Source of the DNA: Kalaharituber pfeilii
Lineage: Eukaryota; Ascomycota; Pezizomycetes; Pezizales; Pezizaceae
Direction: 5' to 3'
Length of the DNA: 64,000 nt
Assembly: GCA_015179045.1 (NCBI GenBank)
Contig: WHUZ01000009.1
Span: 806,001-870,000, forward strand
A program made the translations under genes and the position numbers. Of the stretch, positions 1 through 11,751 are shown piece by piece (within the stretch, counting starts at the first letter, position 1; each line of letters opens with the position of its first letter). The notes beneath the pieces are model-generated. The model was not told the origin of the DNA. It did not search any database and saw only the letters and a program-made list of their open reading frames with translations.

Positions 1-954
1 AGCAAGAGACATGGACAGACATGGACACGCACAGACAAGACAATTGAAGACCCTTTCCTTGACATTCGATCATTGAGGCCACCCTTGAGGCTTCGTTCCG
101 CCAGCTCTAGATACCGGTACCCGTGCGAAACAGTGGATGCTGTTGAGCCGTCATCACACCGAGAACATTCCTTCAGATGGCTTGCCCAGCTTTGAGAGGT
201 GCGCTTGAGAGCATTCAACAATTTGGATATCCTGTGCAGCGTCATTGACTTCTAGCTCGCACTGGACATTGATCTTCGTATTCCGCAAATAGGAAAAAAA
301 AAAAGAAAATCCAACAGCAGCCAGTGCCCCAAATGGCGGACTCTCATCATCAGTCATCTCTGCTCTTAAATTCGACTTCCCCTGGCATTCAGAGGTGATG
401 TGTTCAATTGTATCACAAGCTCCAAGCCTTCCTTACATTCACAAGCTCTGTACATTGGTCTCCAAATTGCAGATATTCTACATTGACTGCTCAAACCCTG
501 CTTTGAATCGAACGCCGTATATAACGTCGCCTCGACTCGAGGTTTGTGGGGCAGCTGTCGAGGCCTAGGTTTGGCGACAGAGGCATTCGTACCTGGGTTG
601 AAATTCAAAGATTATAAAAATGCTTTTGAGTTCCCCCCGTGGACAAATGTGGAAACATGAGGCCTGTGGGGCGCCGTATTGATTTGTCATCTCCCAAGCC
701 ACCTCATGTAAGTGTGGAAGGTATTTGTTTCCATGCACCGCAAAGGTGCAAAATTCTGTGCATCAAGAAATATCCTCTGCAGTGTGATCAAGGGCTGAAA
801 TTGATACCAACCAATATTCAAGAATACTTAGTGTCCGACGTAGAATATGCAAGCTTTGATTGACATCACAAGTCTGGATTGGCACAAACACCTCAACCAA
901 CGTTGCCAGGTTTTTCAAGTAAGCATCATTAGGTAGTAAGAAGTAGAGCGTAAG
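1..954. other. No gene recognised
   Basis: Only short open frames without recognisable domains are seen on either strand. There is a short A-run near 295-304. I see no RNA gene, TIR or LINE fragment here. Confidence 0.5.
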
Positions 955-964
955 AAAGTGAGGC

Positions 965-1025
965 TTTTTTTTTTTTTTTTTTTATTTCATTACTCGCATG
1001 CCGCCTGTAAGGCTATGGCGAGGAA
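965..1025 (-). mobile_element. Family A hairpin mini-retroposon (61 bp)
   Basis: Poly(T) of about 20 nt is followed by the antisense A hairpin (993-1022), so the element reads on the minus strand as hairpin then poly(A). A 10-bp TSD, AAAGTGAGGC, lies at 955-964 and 1026-1035. The insert starts about 3 nt upstream of the hairpin and has no other body. The loop-closing pair is T:A instead of the usual C:G, so pairing is kept. Confidence 0.9.
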
Positions 1026-1035
1026 AAAGTGAGGC

Positions 1036-4000
1036 ATGGTAATGTTTAGCTACTTAGGTAAATATTTCCGAGTGCATACCTGGAATTACGCTTCTTTACA
1101 CCTGTAATCTGTTACTTTGGCCTGTTTTTCTTTCATATATTGATCTCAGACTTTTTGGATTCTTACTCATATAAAGGTTATTTAGTGTGCTCTAGTAGCG
1201 CAGTGTCAATTGCGATGTTCCGATACAATTAGCTATTGACTCTTCAAGTGACGAATTTCTTGACGTTACCTTTACCTTTCCTAGCCTATAACAACTTAGA
1301 AAAAGGACTAACATATGGTCAACATCAAGACAAGACAATGTGTTCCCAAATTCTCAACTGTAACAATTTCAAATCCCCTGAATACAGAGGCGTTGATTTC
1401 CTGCCTGTTCGTTGCCAGGCAGACAACATTGTAGACAAATGAGATAATAGAATACAAGCCCTTCAACGATGTCTATCACCCACCCAGGGCCCGCCTAATA
1501 GGCCTCTAACTCCAAGAGTTTCACTGCCATTATCACAAACACTAACACCTTACTCTCCACTAATTTTCTCTGTAACAACCTGCCTCTGAAAGCTGTACTG
1601 CCCGCATGAGACGCTCTGACCCTCCTGCCACAAACATTTTGCTGTTAAAGCTTATGTATAGTCTATGCTTGAGGTGCCTAGCATGTCTCTCCTATATTGA
1701 GCCCCTGCGGTAAACATTTTCCCAATGACATATGAGTAGTACTCCCAGCATTACGAGTCCTGAGTTCGTATGTAGCTTTCTCTCACGTATGTATCCGTGT
1801 GTATTATAGTCTAGCTGGGCTGTAGAGTACACGAATACTGAGCAAAAACGAAACGGAACAAAAAAAAAGGTTTCCCAGCGCCAATGAGTTCTTTGCCCAG
1901 AGCCCGACCAACCACGTTAACGTGACATCCCTCAAGCTACTTGCACACTTCTGCGATTGGCCTCGGCACTTCCTCGGCCACTATCCCGCGCGAGGCAGTC
2001 AGAATTCGCTTTACTATAGTGTTATTCCACCTCTCTATTCCCTGTATACGCCTATTAATATAATTTACCGCCAAGCGAGCCACACCACCAAACGAGCCCA
2101 CACCACCAAAAACTGACCACTCGCAAGAGCATATACCGGTATCTCCACCACTATAAAATTTTTATGCCCCTTGTAGCAAAATTAAACCAAGAGCCACTCT
2201 TTTTATCCAGCACCTTTAATTACCTAATTTTATGGTGGCCAAGGAATTAGAGCTGCACATTTTCGCATGCTTCTTGGCATACATTTTTGCAGTAGTAAAA
2301 TTCTAAGGTCTGCACCCGACAATAAATTTGATAAATACTTAGATTTGTGAATATGGCAATTGCATTGTATGTAAAGTTAAAAAAAAAAAGAGCACTGAAG
2401 CGATTTCTGCAATATTGTGAAGATACTCATAATATTCACTTTCTCCGAGAAAAACAATTTGTATGTAAATAACCGCCAAATCCAGGTATTGGGATTTTGG
2501 CATTGCAATTGCTCCATTTAAATGGAGAAAAGTATAGTATATCCATCTACTGTATAGATAAGGCTCTTTGGTTACAATTCCAAGGTAATTATAAGTTATA
2601 CAATTGGGAGGCATTGCAATTGAATCTGGTAAGCATTTTGTATAAGAATCTCATATAAACCAATGCAAAAACATTGTGGGAATATGTAAGTCCCCAAAAC
2701 TATGTTTGGTGAAAACACATAGGCTGAGAATGAATTATGTGTTCTTATTTAATTGACATGCAAACTGCATAAAGAATTCTATGGTGGAGATATTTGCTTT
2801 GTCGGGTGTTAGTTTTGGTGCGAGAGTGGACTTGCTTGGCGTTGTGGCTCACTTGGCAGTGAATTACAGTACTCGAGCTCTTGGCCTACCCCTCTTGCCG
2901 CATTGCCGCATGCGATTGGACTGAAAGGCGGAAACGAAGCCTTATGATGTGTAAAAGAATGTATTATTGATTTTACTGTTGATAATCTCTAAATATATCC
3001 TATTGCCAGGGTTCAGGTTTCTTACCGTAGGCAGGAGGAGGGGGCCAGCTCTGCCAAGCAAGTATCTGCGTACATATATTCCAATACGGTAGCGGTTAGC
3101 ATCCTCTACATTGAGCGGAATTTTTAGCAAGCGCTTTACATGATTATTAAAACTAGTTATGTTAATGATAAGGTTATTGGATAATCCTAAGGTTGCACCT
3201 TATACTGCACGCAATTCGTCAAGCCATACACCAATAGTGATATCCCTGCCGCGCGTACCATCTCTTTCCGCATCAGCCTACGTGATTAGAGAAGTAAGCA
3301 TGTCAAATGATTTTACCCCGCAGCCCAGCCCCAACCAAAATGCATTGGTGTTCTCCTGTATCGATCAAATGTACTTTAAGTAGACTATATCCAGTTGGGA
3401 AATTGGAATCACCTAATTTACTCGACAACACTCATACATGTCAACAGGTTCGACTCCTGCTATTTATGACTCACATGCACGATAAACCATTAACATGCAA
3501 AAAAACAAAATAAATTTGAAAATAGGAAAGGAGGAAGGGACAGCGTATCATGTTTGCCCACACGCTTCTCTGTTATGTGGCCGGAATTATTCCATCGCGA
3601 TGATCTTCTTTTACAGAACTGCAGGCAAGGGTATTGAAGACGAGTACATGGATCTGGGACCCAAGATTGATCACATATAACGTCAATTGTAGCGCTGCAT
3701 GCAACGCATTATCAGTTAATCCTGAAGCTTAAGACATAGGGCAGCGCGGAGCAGACTCACACGTGGATGTGCAGCAGGGGAAGGCTGCAGTACAGTACCC
3801 TAAATAGGCGGTCAAATCCTATACACGGTTGCAGGAAATGTTTTCAGAATCTTGGCAATTACCAAGGGTCTATCATGGCATAACGTGCTTTCGCAGGTTC
3901 AACTCTATTCTTCTGGGAACGAGAATACTATTCTTATTTTTGAGCAGCCAGTTTTCCTTTTTTCTAGGTCTCAAGTAGAAACTACTAATTTTTGAAAATA

Positions 4001-6356
4001 AGAAATTAGTATTCCATTGATCAATATACGTTGTGATATGGTGGAATTAGCAAGTCTTGTATGTAACTCCCTAGTAAATGCTATACTGGTGAAGACCTTT
4101 CGACAAATTTCACTACCACTTCACCTTGCAGTGCTACATAGAATTTTAGCTCTTCTGAGCAGTACTGTACTGGACCAGTAATTCTCCTTTCAGCTCGGAT
4201 ATAGATGCAATAATGTCTGAACATATATTTTAACATGAACACTAACAAACTCCAATTGTGATACGAAACCGACGAAACTACCTTAGGTATAGTGTAACAA
4301 CGGATAACCTGAACCATTCGAATTCAACATTTTCGTTGCATGTCATCCCACATTGCCCCCACCATTCATTCTTACCAAATTCTTGCTTCCTCTTCAATTT
4401 TTATTTGTTCTCCATCCAGTTGTATTCCAATTGTTATATTCCTCACTCCAGTGCCCACAGAATCTAGCATGTTTATCTATGAATCCGAGCAGAAATATGG
4501 GACAAGGCTGGGAAGTATAGTGAATGACTCCCCACTAGCCTAGACTACCAAACCCAGACCTGTCTTCCATATTCCGTCCCAAGCTCAATTGCCACGACAA
4601 CCACAAAATATAATCTTCAAAATCCCAGAATCTCAGAGTTGCCAGCAAGATACCCTCGCTCTACTTGATGTCATGGTTTCATCCTACAAATTAGTCCTTT
4701 TGAAGCCTTTTACGACCGGATTGTACGATTTCATGTATTTCACTATAATGGCACTTAAGTTAAATAAAATTACTCATGTCGATGTAATCTAAAGACCCAA
4801 TATATAAGATTTAAACAGAAGAAATAACCAAACGACACGTTAAGGTTTGACATCTGCATAAGTTGAGGTCTTTCTCATATGCAAAATTGTTTGGTGTTGC
4901 CTATTGGTGTTTTTTATGCGACGTTACGCAGCCCCTTTTTTACTAGCCAGTGATCTGGGGAAATTTCTGAGAGAATCTAGGATCTGGGGAGGAGGTCTGC
5001 CAGATTTTAAAATCCTGAAAGGGGGTTCAAGACTTATCTGGTTGATCGAGCGCGGATAAGAGTATGAATTTGGTAGTCTATTCTCTGAGAAGTCATCTAG
5101 TAGCTTCTTTCTTATACTTCTTCAAAGTGCGGAAGGTTCTAGCAGGCAAGGTGATCATCCAACTCCTCGCTTACGCGTTTCAGCAGCCTCTCTTCAGAGA
5201 ATTCTAAGATGAAAATGGCTTGCACTGCCCCCAACTTGTTAGAAACCGGCATGCACACAACTCAGCTTTTGAGTACCACCTCAGTACACACCCAATTCAT
5301 ATCATTTATTTTCCTTTTATTTCCCTAATCCTTTACTTGCCCAACGTATCTGTTTATTCTCCAGACATGCTTTGAAGACCATGCCGCGCTAGTCTCGCTT
5401 TCTTCATCCTCCGTTTAGTCGTTTATCTCGATTCCGCTGCTCTAGATCTATGAGATCTATCGTAACCTTCCCCAAATTCCTCAACATATCGCCTCTACAT
5501 GTGACATCAGGAATCTCTTATAATACATATCAAGTCCAGAACGTGAAGTCCGCTAAAGGAAATCAATGACTAAAGGGAAACAACATTACAATAAAATGAA
5601 ACGCCAAAACGCCATCCAAAAATTACCCTATTCCACTGTCCTCCCAACAATCAAAATAGCAACGAGTATCAAAGCGATATAATACATAATATAAATAAAA
5701 GCGTTGAGAGAAACCAAAATCAGACAACGCCAATATGAAACCCAAGCCCGAACCCACATAACGCCTGAAAGCCTGAAATTCTGTCGTGAAAGAACATCGC
5801 CAAGAAAACAAAATCAAGTATGCTCATATACATCATCAAAGAAGTCGCTGAACAAAGCGAAAGAGGATCTAGTCCTTGAATAGAATCAAAGGAAGAAATA
5901 AAACGAAAAGGAGATATGAGAAAAACAAGAAAGGAAACTGGTCACTGTTCATCGTTGTTGCTACCACATTCCTTACCTTCCAGCTCTGCTCCCGTCTCCG
6001 CCAACTTCTATGGAACGTGCCACTCGTGTCTGTGTATAGCATTTTTTTCGTCAGCCTTTTCCTTTTTCTTTTTTTTTTTTTTTTTTTTTTTTCTCCCGTC
6101 CTTTTTGTCCCTCAAAATCCCCCTCTTGTTCCGCATTGCCCCCGTTCACTTTTTGCGACCCGCGCAGCCCTCAATCCAGTCTTCTTCAATCCAACCTTCT
6201 GTTCCTTGATGCATCCCTTTCCAACCCGCTACATTTCCAAGTCCCCATCATGCCAGTTCATCAGATTCTCCTGCCCTAATCCACTAGCTTCCCGCCTTCT
6301 CCAAGCTTGTGATTTCCGTTTATCCCCTCACCTTCCGCCACCACCTCCCTCCCTGC
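1036..6356. other. Gene-poor, mostly AT-rich stretch
   Basis: No open frame here has a recognisable domain or convincing exon structure. A (T)~26 run lies at about 6067-6092, and a pyrimidine-rich tract (about 6100-6360) precedes the 3' end of the minus-strand gene at 6357. The low GC and lack of long frames would fit old decayed repeats, but no family could be recognised. Confidence 0.45.
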
Positions 6357-7136
6357 TCACCAGTCTGGGAACATTCCTGTTTTCGCCTCCCCCAACTGTG
6401 CCATCAACCTCGCCTCGTCCACTTCCTCCTCATCCCCGTAAAGTATAAAATCTCGCCCCGGCTCTGGATATTTATGAGAAGTAACAGGCCTGTGATATTC
6501 ATCCATATGATTATTATGAATATATCCATGTCCAATATCTGACCTCAGCTTCGGCAAGGGTAGAACTCTGGGGTTTCTAGAATCGTATGATTGATGCGTG
6601 TATTGTGATTGTGACTGTGACTGTGGTGCCGCTTGCATGTAGGTGTAGTGACTGTGTGTATGTGGGTGCAGAAACGTGTCGTTTTGGAAGGTATGAGTAT
6701 TAGGACTGTATTTGTGGTAGTTCGTATTTGGGCTTATATTGTAGAGAGGTTCTTGAGCAGCAACCCATTCACCTACCCCCTTTACCCAGGGGGAAGTTAA
6801 ATATCCGCGGTGTCCATTTTCTATTTGCGCTGCACGCATCCCCATATATGGGGATGGAGTGGGTGAAGGAGACTGTAGACCAGTATTGCATGTACGTGAG
6901 ATTGAATGGTCAATGGACATGGTCGTAAGCTGAGCAGAATTTGAATGAATCTTGGAGGTTGGCGAGGAGATAGGAGCGAGGTGGTTATTGTAGCTATCCA
7001 TCATGGTTGAGCTGGATGCAGAGGACGAGAAGTGGGTTGACGCTGTAGCAGTCGTGCACGACTGGTATGGCTCAGGCGTTGGTGAAGGTGTTGAGTAAGG
7101 ATAGGCTCCAGTGGAGGAGGAGTAGGTATGTGCCAT
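6357..7136 (-). CDS. Ser/Thr/Gln-rich hypothetical protein, about 259 aa
   Basis: This is a single uninterrupted frame. The frame is open further upstream, but the ATG at 7136 (MAHTYSSSTGAYPYST) is preferred because a TATATAA box lies 80 nt upstream. The protein is low-complexity: Ser/Thr/Pro-rich in the first half, with a QSQSQSQ run and several His/Tyr/Asn-rich stretches in the middle. The C-terminus is acidic (GDEEEVDEARLMAQLGEAK) and ends FPDW. No signal peptide, membrane segment or known fold is visible. The composition resembles intrinsically disordered regulatory proteins of filamentous fungi, but that is only an impression and no function is claimed. The nearest neighbour is Elongin-A, 3 kb upstream on the same strand. 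It could also be a chance frame, although its length and the TATA box argue for a gene. Confidence 0.5.
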   Translation of the reverse strand: MAHTYSSSTGAYPYSTPSPTPEPYQSCTTATASTHFSSSASSSTMMDSYNNHLAPISSPTSKIHSNSAQLTTMSIDHSISRTCNTGLQSPSPTPSPYMGMRAAQIENGHRGYLTSPWVKGVGEWVAAQEPLYNISPNTNYHKYSPNTHTFQNDTFLHPHTHSHYTYMQAAPQSQSQSQYTHQSYDSRNPRVLPLPKLRSDIGHGYIHNNHMDEYHRPVTSHKYPEPGRDFILYGDEEEVDEARLMAQLGEAKTGMFPDW

Positions 7137-7215
7137 CGTGAGAGCCGTGTGATCGATGTTCAAAGGTTGCAAGAGGGAGGAAGGGAAGATGGCGGAGGAT
7201 GGGGGGCCAGGGGGA

Positions 7216-7222
7216 TTATATA
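7216..7222 (-). promoter_or_regulatory. TATA box (TATATAA)
   Basis: The minus strand reads TATATAA 80 nt upstream of the preferred ATG at 7136. The position fits a core promoter for that frame and decides the choice of start. Confidence 0.45.
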
Positions 7223-10200
7223 CCACTGGCTGGAGCTGTAATCTGAGCAGGTCAGGAGCACTGAGGAGGGCAAGGGGGTGCAGGGGACAGATATGCAAGC
7301 TACTTGGAACACGATAGGCTGCGCGAGACGGAAGGGCAACAAAAATTGAAACAGTGTGGAAGGTGGGATGGCGGGCTGCAGCGCCGGAGACCAGAACAGA
7401 AGTTGGGTTGCGTTATTAGGCCATTTACGGGGGAGGTCGAGCAGTAGTAGGATATAGTAGTCTTCTGGGAAGGGGTAGGAGAGGGTGCGAGGCAGGCTGT
7501 TTTTCCAGCTAGGACTCACGCTTCTTCAGCCCATTGGCAGGATGCTGTCCACACTCAGAACGGTGTTTTGCGGAAATCTCGGAGGAGTTCGAATCCCTAA
7601 GTTGGCACACGGACACACAGTATTAGAAAAACGAGGGCTATTTACAGTGTTAGCAAGTTCTGGGTGCAGTCCAACCCACTGCTCTCGCTCGCAGTTGAGG
7701 CAAGTTCAGGTAAACGAGAAGTCGACACTCCCCAGACTTTCCTCCACTAAAGGAGAATACTCGGAAACGAGGAAAGGAAGGGAGGGGAGAAGCGAGGGTT
7801 GTCTTGCTCGGTGCAAGTTCGAGTTCGAATCCACAACTGAAAAACAGCAAAGTTAGGAAACTAAGAAAAGAAAAATAGGCAACGCAAGCAGGAAAAAAGC
7901 GGGATAATCCAAGCGGACCAGAGGGCTTTTATTTCGTGAGCGTGTGGGGGATCTCTTGACTCAGTGACTTGACCCCCTGCACTTGCATTATGCATATTTC
8001 AAATTTCGCCCAGCCAACCAGAAACAGTCCTTGAAGCTGCGTACACCTTCTCTACTACTAGTACCTTGATCTCGCGTGCAAACAGCATGCAGGTGAGCAT
8101 ACAGGTCCACAAATGCAAGCGAGAATGGTTCACAAGCACCATCGGACGCAGCGCGGCATAACTGTCAACAAAATTAATGGTATCAGAGATCTGTACGTAG
8201 GGTGGGAATGGTCCTCAGTCTTACAGCACTTCACTACCATACGCCCTGTTCGTTTAATTCAACCAATCGTAACGCTTCTACCGCGCTGACTTGGCCCAGA
8301 ACGAGATCGAGATGTGCATAAGAGCCTCGAAGACGTGGTGTTTAGCAGACTCTGCCTCCGGATCCAAAAGGAGAAACCATGAGCTGTGGGAAAAGAATGA
8401 TTCACCCAATCCTTATTGGTTATTGGACAATGCCTCAATCTGCCTGCATGCCCCCATATCCAGACTTGGATTGATCAGAGCACTGTAACCTTCGTGGGGG
8501 CCTTGCTGACGTAATCCTCTCATTCGTATGAGTTAGATAAGCCCTTAGGTAACCAGCATGGCCACTTTGCATCTAACCTATATGAATTCTTGTCCGAGGC
8601 TGATGCATTCCCTCAGCAAATCACACACGTTGCATGCGCCGACTACATTCGACACAGCATGGGTCACGATTGCATGAGCGTACGCAACTTGAAACAACTC
8701 AGAGGGAGAATTACTCATTGTCGGCCCTCACAAGGTTCGGACACTATCGCCGCCCTTTTCTTTTCCCTTCCTGCACCTTCGAGGATATTCTCGTTCTCTC
8801 AATACAGTATCAAATGTTACCGGTGTTGAAACGTGACCGAAGATCGACAAGTAGTGCCAGAACTGCTGATGCCGATCATTCAGTGGGCGTGCTCGTTCCA
8901 GCTGAACTAGATGCAGTAAGGCGAGGCGGAGCTTTAGTCCTCGAGCATTACCCCGGTTTAAAGTGCAGGCGGCACAAGCGATAGCGGATGAGTTTGTAAG
9001 CGATAATTAATAACAATTGACTATTCACGTATTCAGCCATGATCTGCACACAAACACCAGTGCATGCTCCAGTTTGGAGGGAGTGGTCTCGATAAAAACA
9101 AAGATCTGCGCTTCAACAATGGCCGAATTTCATGAATTCATAGCAGGCTGATCAGCAAACGTGCTTATCGATAAGCCGAGGCACCCAATTCTCATTTCGG
9201 GATCAACATCATGTGCCTAGGATGTCCCCGTTCGGCAGTTGACACTGAACAAATGAGAGCTAATAACCTTTGATTTTCACGACTCACACAGGAAAGCAAA
9301 AGCCTAGGCTAGCGAAAATATATTGAATCGAAGTGACTGGAGCTTCCGCTTGAGGAGGAGGAAACACGTTAGAGAAAGCATAAGTCTCAAGAACCAACTT
9401 TCTCGTTTCCCCCTTCCGTCTTCGTTATGAAACCCCCGCTTGCCCACCAAGGATGCTCACCCAAAATCGCCTGAAACTTTCTTTTCCTCTGACAACATAA
9501 GGCTACGGAGAAGTCAGGTTCCAAATCCCAGAAATGTTGTTTCGCATTTGAACGAGAGGAGAAGCTAGGATGTAGTCACATTATCGAGAGGAGACTCTCA
9601 GTTGAAGTCGGAACTCGCCGAGAGGAATCCGAATCGTTTAAAGTATCGAGACAGTTGTAAAGGGCGAAGAAACCAGCCACGTATATTGCACTCATTTTTT
9701 GTTACCATGTTCAGTAATGCCTGAATCGAGTCGCGACGCCAAGAAAACCCAACTTGAGACAACTCCAATCATATTGTGAGGAACCAATTGTAACCCATTG
9801 TCCCATCTACAATGTGAGCCGACTACGATAGTACAGTTTGGAGTTCAGCATGACATCACTTGTGACAACGTAAGCAACCGACAGAATATATAATTACTGA
9901 CACAAACACCGGAAAATAACCAAACAAAGCATAGTAGGAAAAATCTAATACTCTAACACGGACGATGAGAAAAAAGAAGACAAATCAACGCACTAATATT
10001 TACTTGACAATAGAACACTATACACCCCCAAAAGTTTCCGTCACCTCTCTAGCTCTTCCAAAATAACCGTGCAATATATATATAGTAAATATGTGGACGA
10101 AACACCAAACACCAATAAGATAAACACCAGGCCCCCCTTACCCACAGATGACCGATATTAATAAAGTCCCAAAATTCCAAAATCATCGGATTTGTCTTGA

Positions 10201-10233
10201 TTTCACCGTCCTGCTCTTCCACCATTTCCCGTT
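7223..10233. other. No gene recognised
   Basis: Frames on both strands are short and lack domains. The region is probably upstream sequence of the 6357-7136 gene and the 3' flank of Elongin-A. GTTCGAATCC motifs near 7586 and 7819 look like tRNA B-boxes, but no cloverleaf could be built around them. Confidence 0.45.
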
Positions 10234-11751
10234 TCATGAAGTCTTCTTCACCGGCTTCCTCACATGAAAGAGGGTTGGTTCCCTCTTCGGCCTCACAAAC
10301 ACTCCTTTCAGCGCCGGCACTCCAGAAGAAGTCGACGCCCTCAGGAGCGGCGGTGGCAGCTGCTGCTTCTCTATTAGTGGCTTCGGCCCTGGTTTTAGTG
10401 GCTCCGGAGGATTGGTCGCGATCATCTTTAATCGATCCAGGAATGTCGACCCAGCACTGCATGGTTGTGATCGTGCTGTTGTTGATGATGCCGCAGCAGC
10501 CGCTTGCACTGGTGCCTGCTTTGGCGGCGCAACCGATTTCGTAACGCCACTTGGTTTCGCTGGCGAGAATTTCTCCGGTCCCAATCCTGCCGCCGATGCC
10601 GCCATTGCCCTCCTAAGTTTCGAGCCGTTCAACCCCGCCCCCAACCCTGCCGCCGTCTTTGGCAGTGGTGGCGGCGCTTTTGAAATCTTTGGGGGCTCAT
10701 AGGGTCTTAGATCTAAGTTCATAATATCCTTCCCTGCCGTCTTTGGCCCCAATTTTTTCGAAGTTTCCAGTCTGAACCGTTTCTCCGTCTCCGTTTCTCT
10801 GGATATATTTTCCACCCGAGGTGTCGATAGTGGGACACTTACCGGTGCCGCCCCAGCCTTTAGCTTGTTGACCACCTCATTGCTGATCCGGCTTCTAGGC
10901 TTCAGCATGTGTGTGGGCACGGTAAGCTTCTTCTTGTTCCCCCCAACCTCCCGCTTGATTTTCTTGAATATGGCCTTCGTTCGACTTCCTGGATTGGAAT
11001 TCCAGCCGTCGTTGGAGTCCCAACTAGACCTGCTCCACCCGGAATGCTTCACATTCACAAGGCGAAGGGACTCTGACGCGGCGCGGCCAGTCAGGAGGTT
11101 CGGAAGGTGCTTGGATTTTTCTGCGTTCAGTTGTGAATATTGTGCCAGAAGTGCCTCCTCTGCGGCACGGTTGGCAGCGTCAAATTCTTTTGCGTGTTTC
11201 TGCAACCAATCCCCATCAGGTATTAGATCTCAATCACCTACATCGCACTTTTTCATGTTCAATCGAGGAGTGGGCACGAGATGGGAATATACAGCGTAAA
11301 CTTTGTACCACAATGTCTCATCTTTCGGCAAATATTTCTCCGGATCTGCTCTAAAATCCCTCTTGATAAATTTCTTCCAGAGATCACCACACTCCCCCGC
11401 GATTTGCGGACATTTGTGTTCAATACTCTTGAGCTTTGAAGGGTCGGTCACCTTAGTGATGATGTGCTTGACAGTCCGGTATTGCATGTCACCGACGTCG
11501 TCGACCTCTGTAGTAAAATGAATGTTAGGCGACAAGATAGAGAAGGGAGACGAAAAAAGGATGAAAGGGAGAAGATAACTACCATCAATGTACTTGATGA
11601 GGATCTTAGAGCACAGTTGAAAAAGCGATGGTGCTCCGATCAAGTCCTTTGGAATAGGGTATCTTTGCCATGACGGAAGAGGGGAGGTGGAGCTGAGAGC
11701 TGGTTTTATGTAGAGTGGAGGAATGGAGATGGCGGGTGGAGGGAAATCCAT
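10234..11751 (-). CDS. Elongin-A-like protein, 3 exons, about 454 aa
   Basis: Elongin-A is a subunit of the Elongin complex (RNA polymerase II elongation and ubiquitin ligase functions, nuclear). Proposed exons are 11751-11583, 11507-11278 and 11199-10234, and the frame is kept throughout. Intron 1 (75 nt) has GT-AG ends; intron 2 (78 nt) runs from a weak GTGCCC donor to TTGCAG. The N-terminal 130 residues fit the family: APSLFQLCSKILIKYIDE, then VGDMQYRTVKHIITKVTDP, then LWKKFIKRDF and a WYKVY motif. The rest is a basic, Ala/Pro/Lys-rich tail containing SGWSRSSWDSNDGWNS and FLDRLKMIATNPPEPLKP, as is usual for fungal homologues. The start is the first ATG of the frame. A nearer donor (GTAGGT, 42-nt intron) is possible and would add 12 residues; the longer intron gives the better family match. 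Confidence 0.85.

Noticed and set aside
5876..6448. 190-codon plus-strand frame with Phe/Leu/Pro runs
   Set aside because: It spans the pyrimidine-rich 3' flank and a poly(T) tract antisense to the gene at 6357; composition explains it.
7560..7600. tRNA-like B-box GTTCGAATCC near 7586 (and 7819)
   Set aside because: No A-box or acceptor/anticodon arms could be paired at suitable distances.
10197..11299. Long plus-strand frames opposite Elongin-A
   Set aside because: They are shadows of the minus-strand coding sequence.
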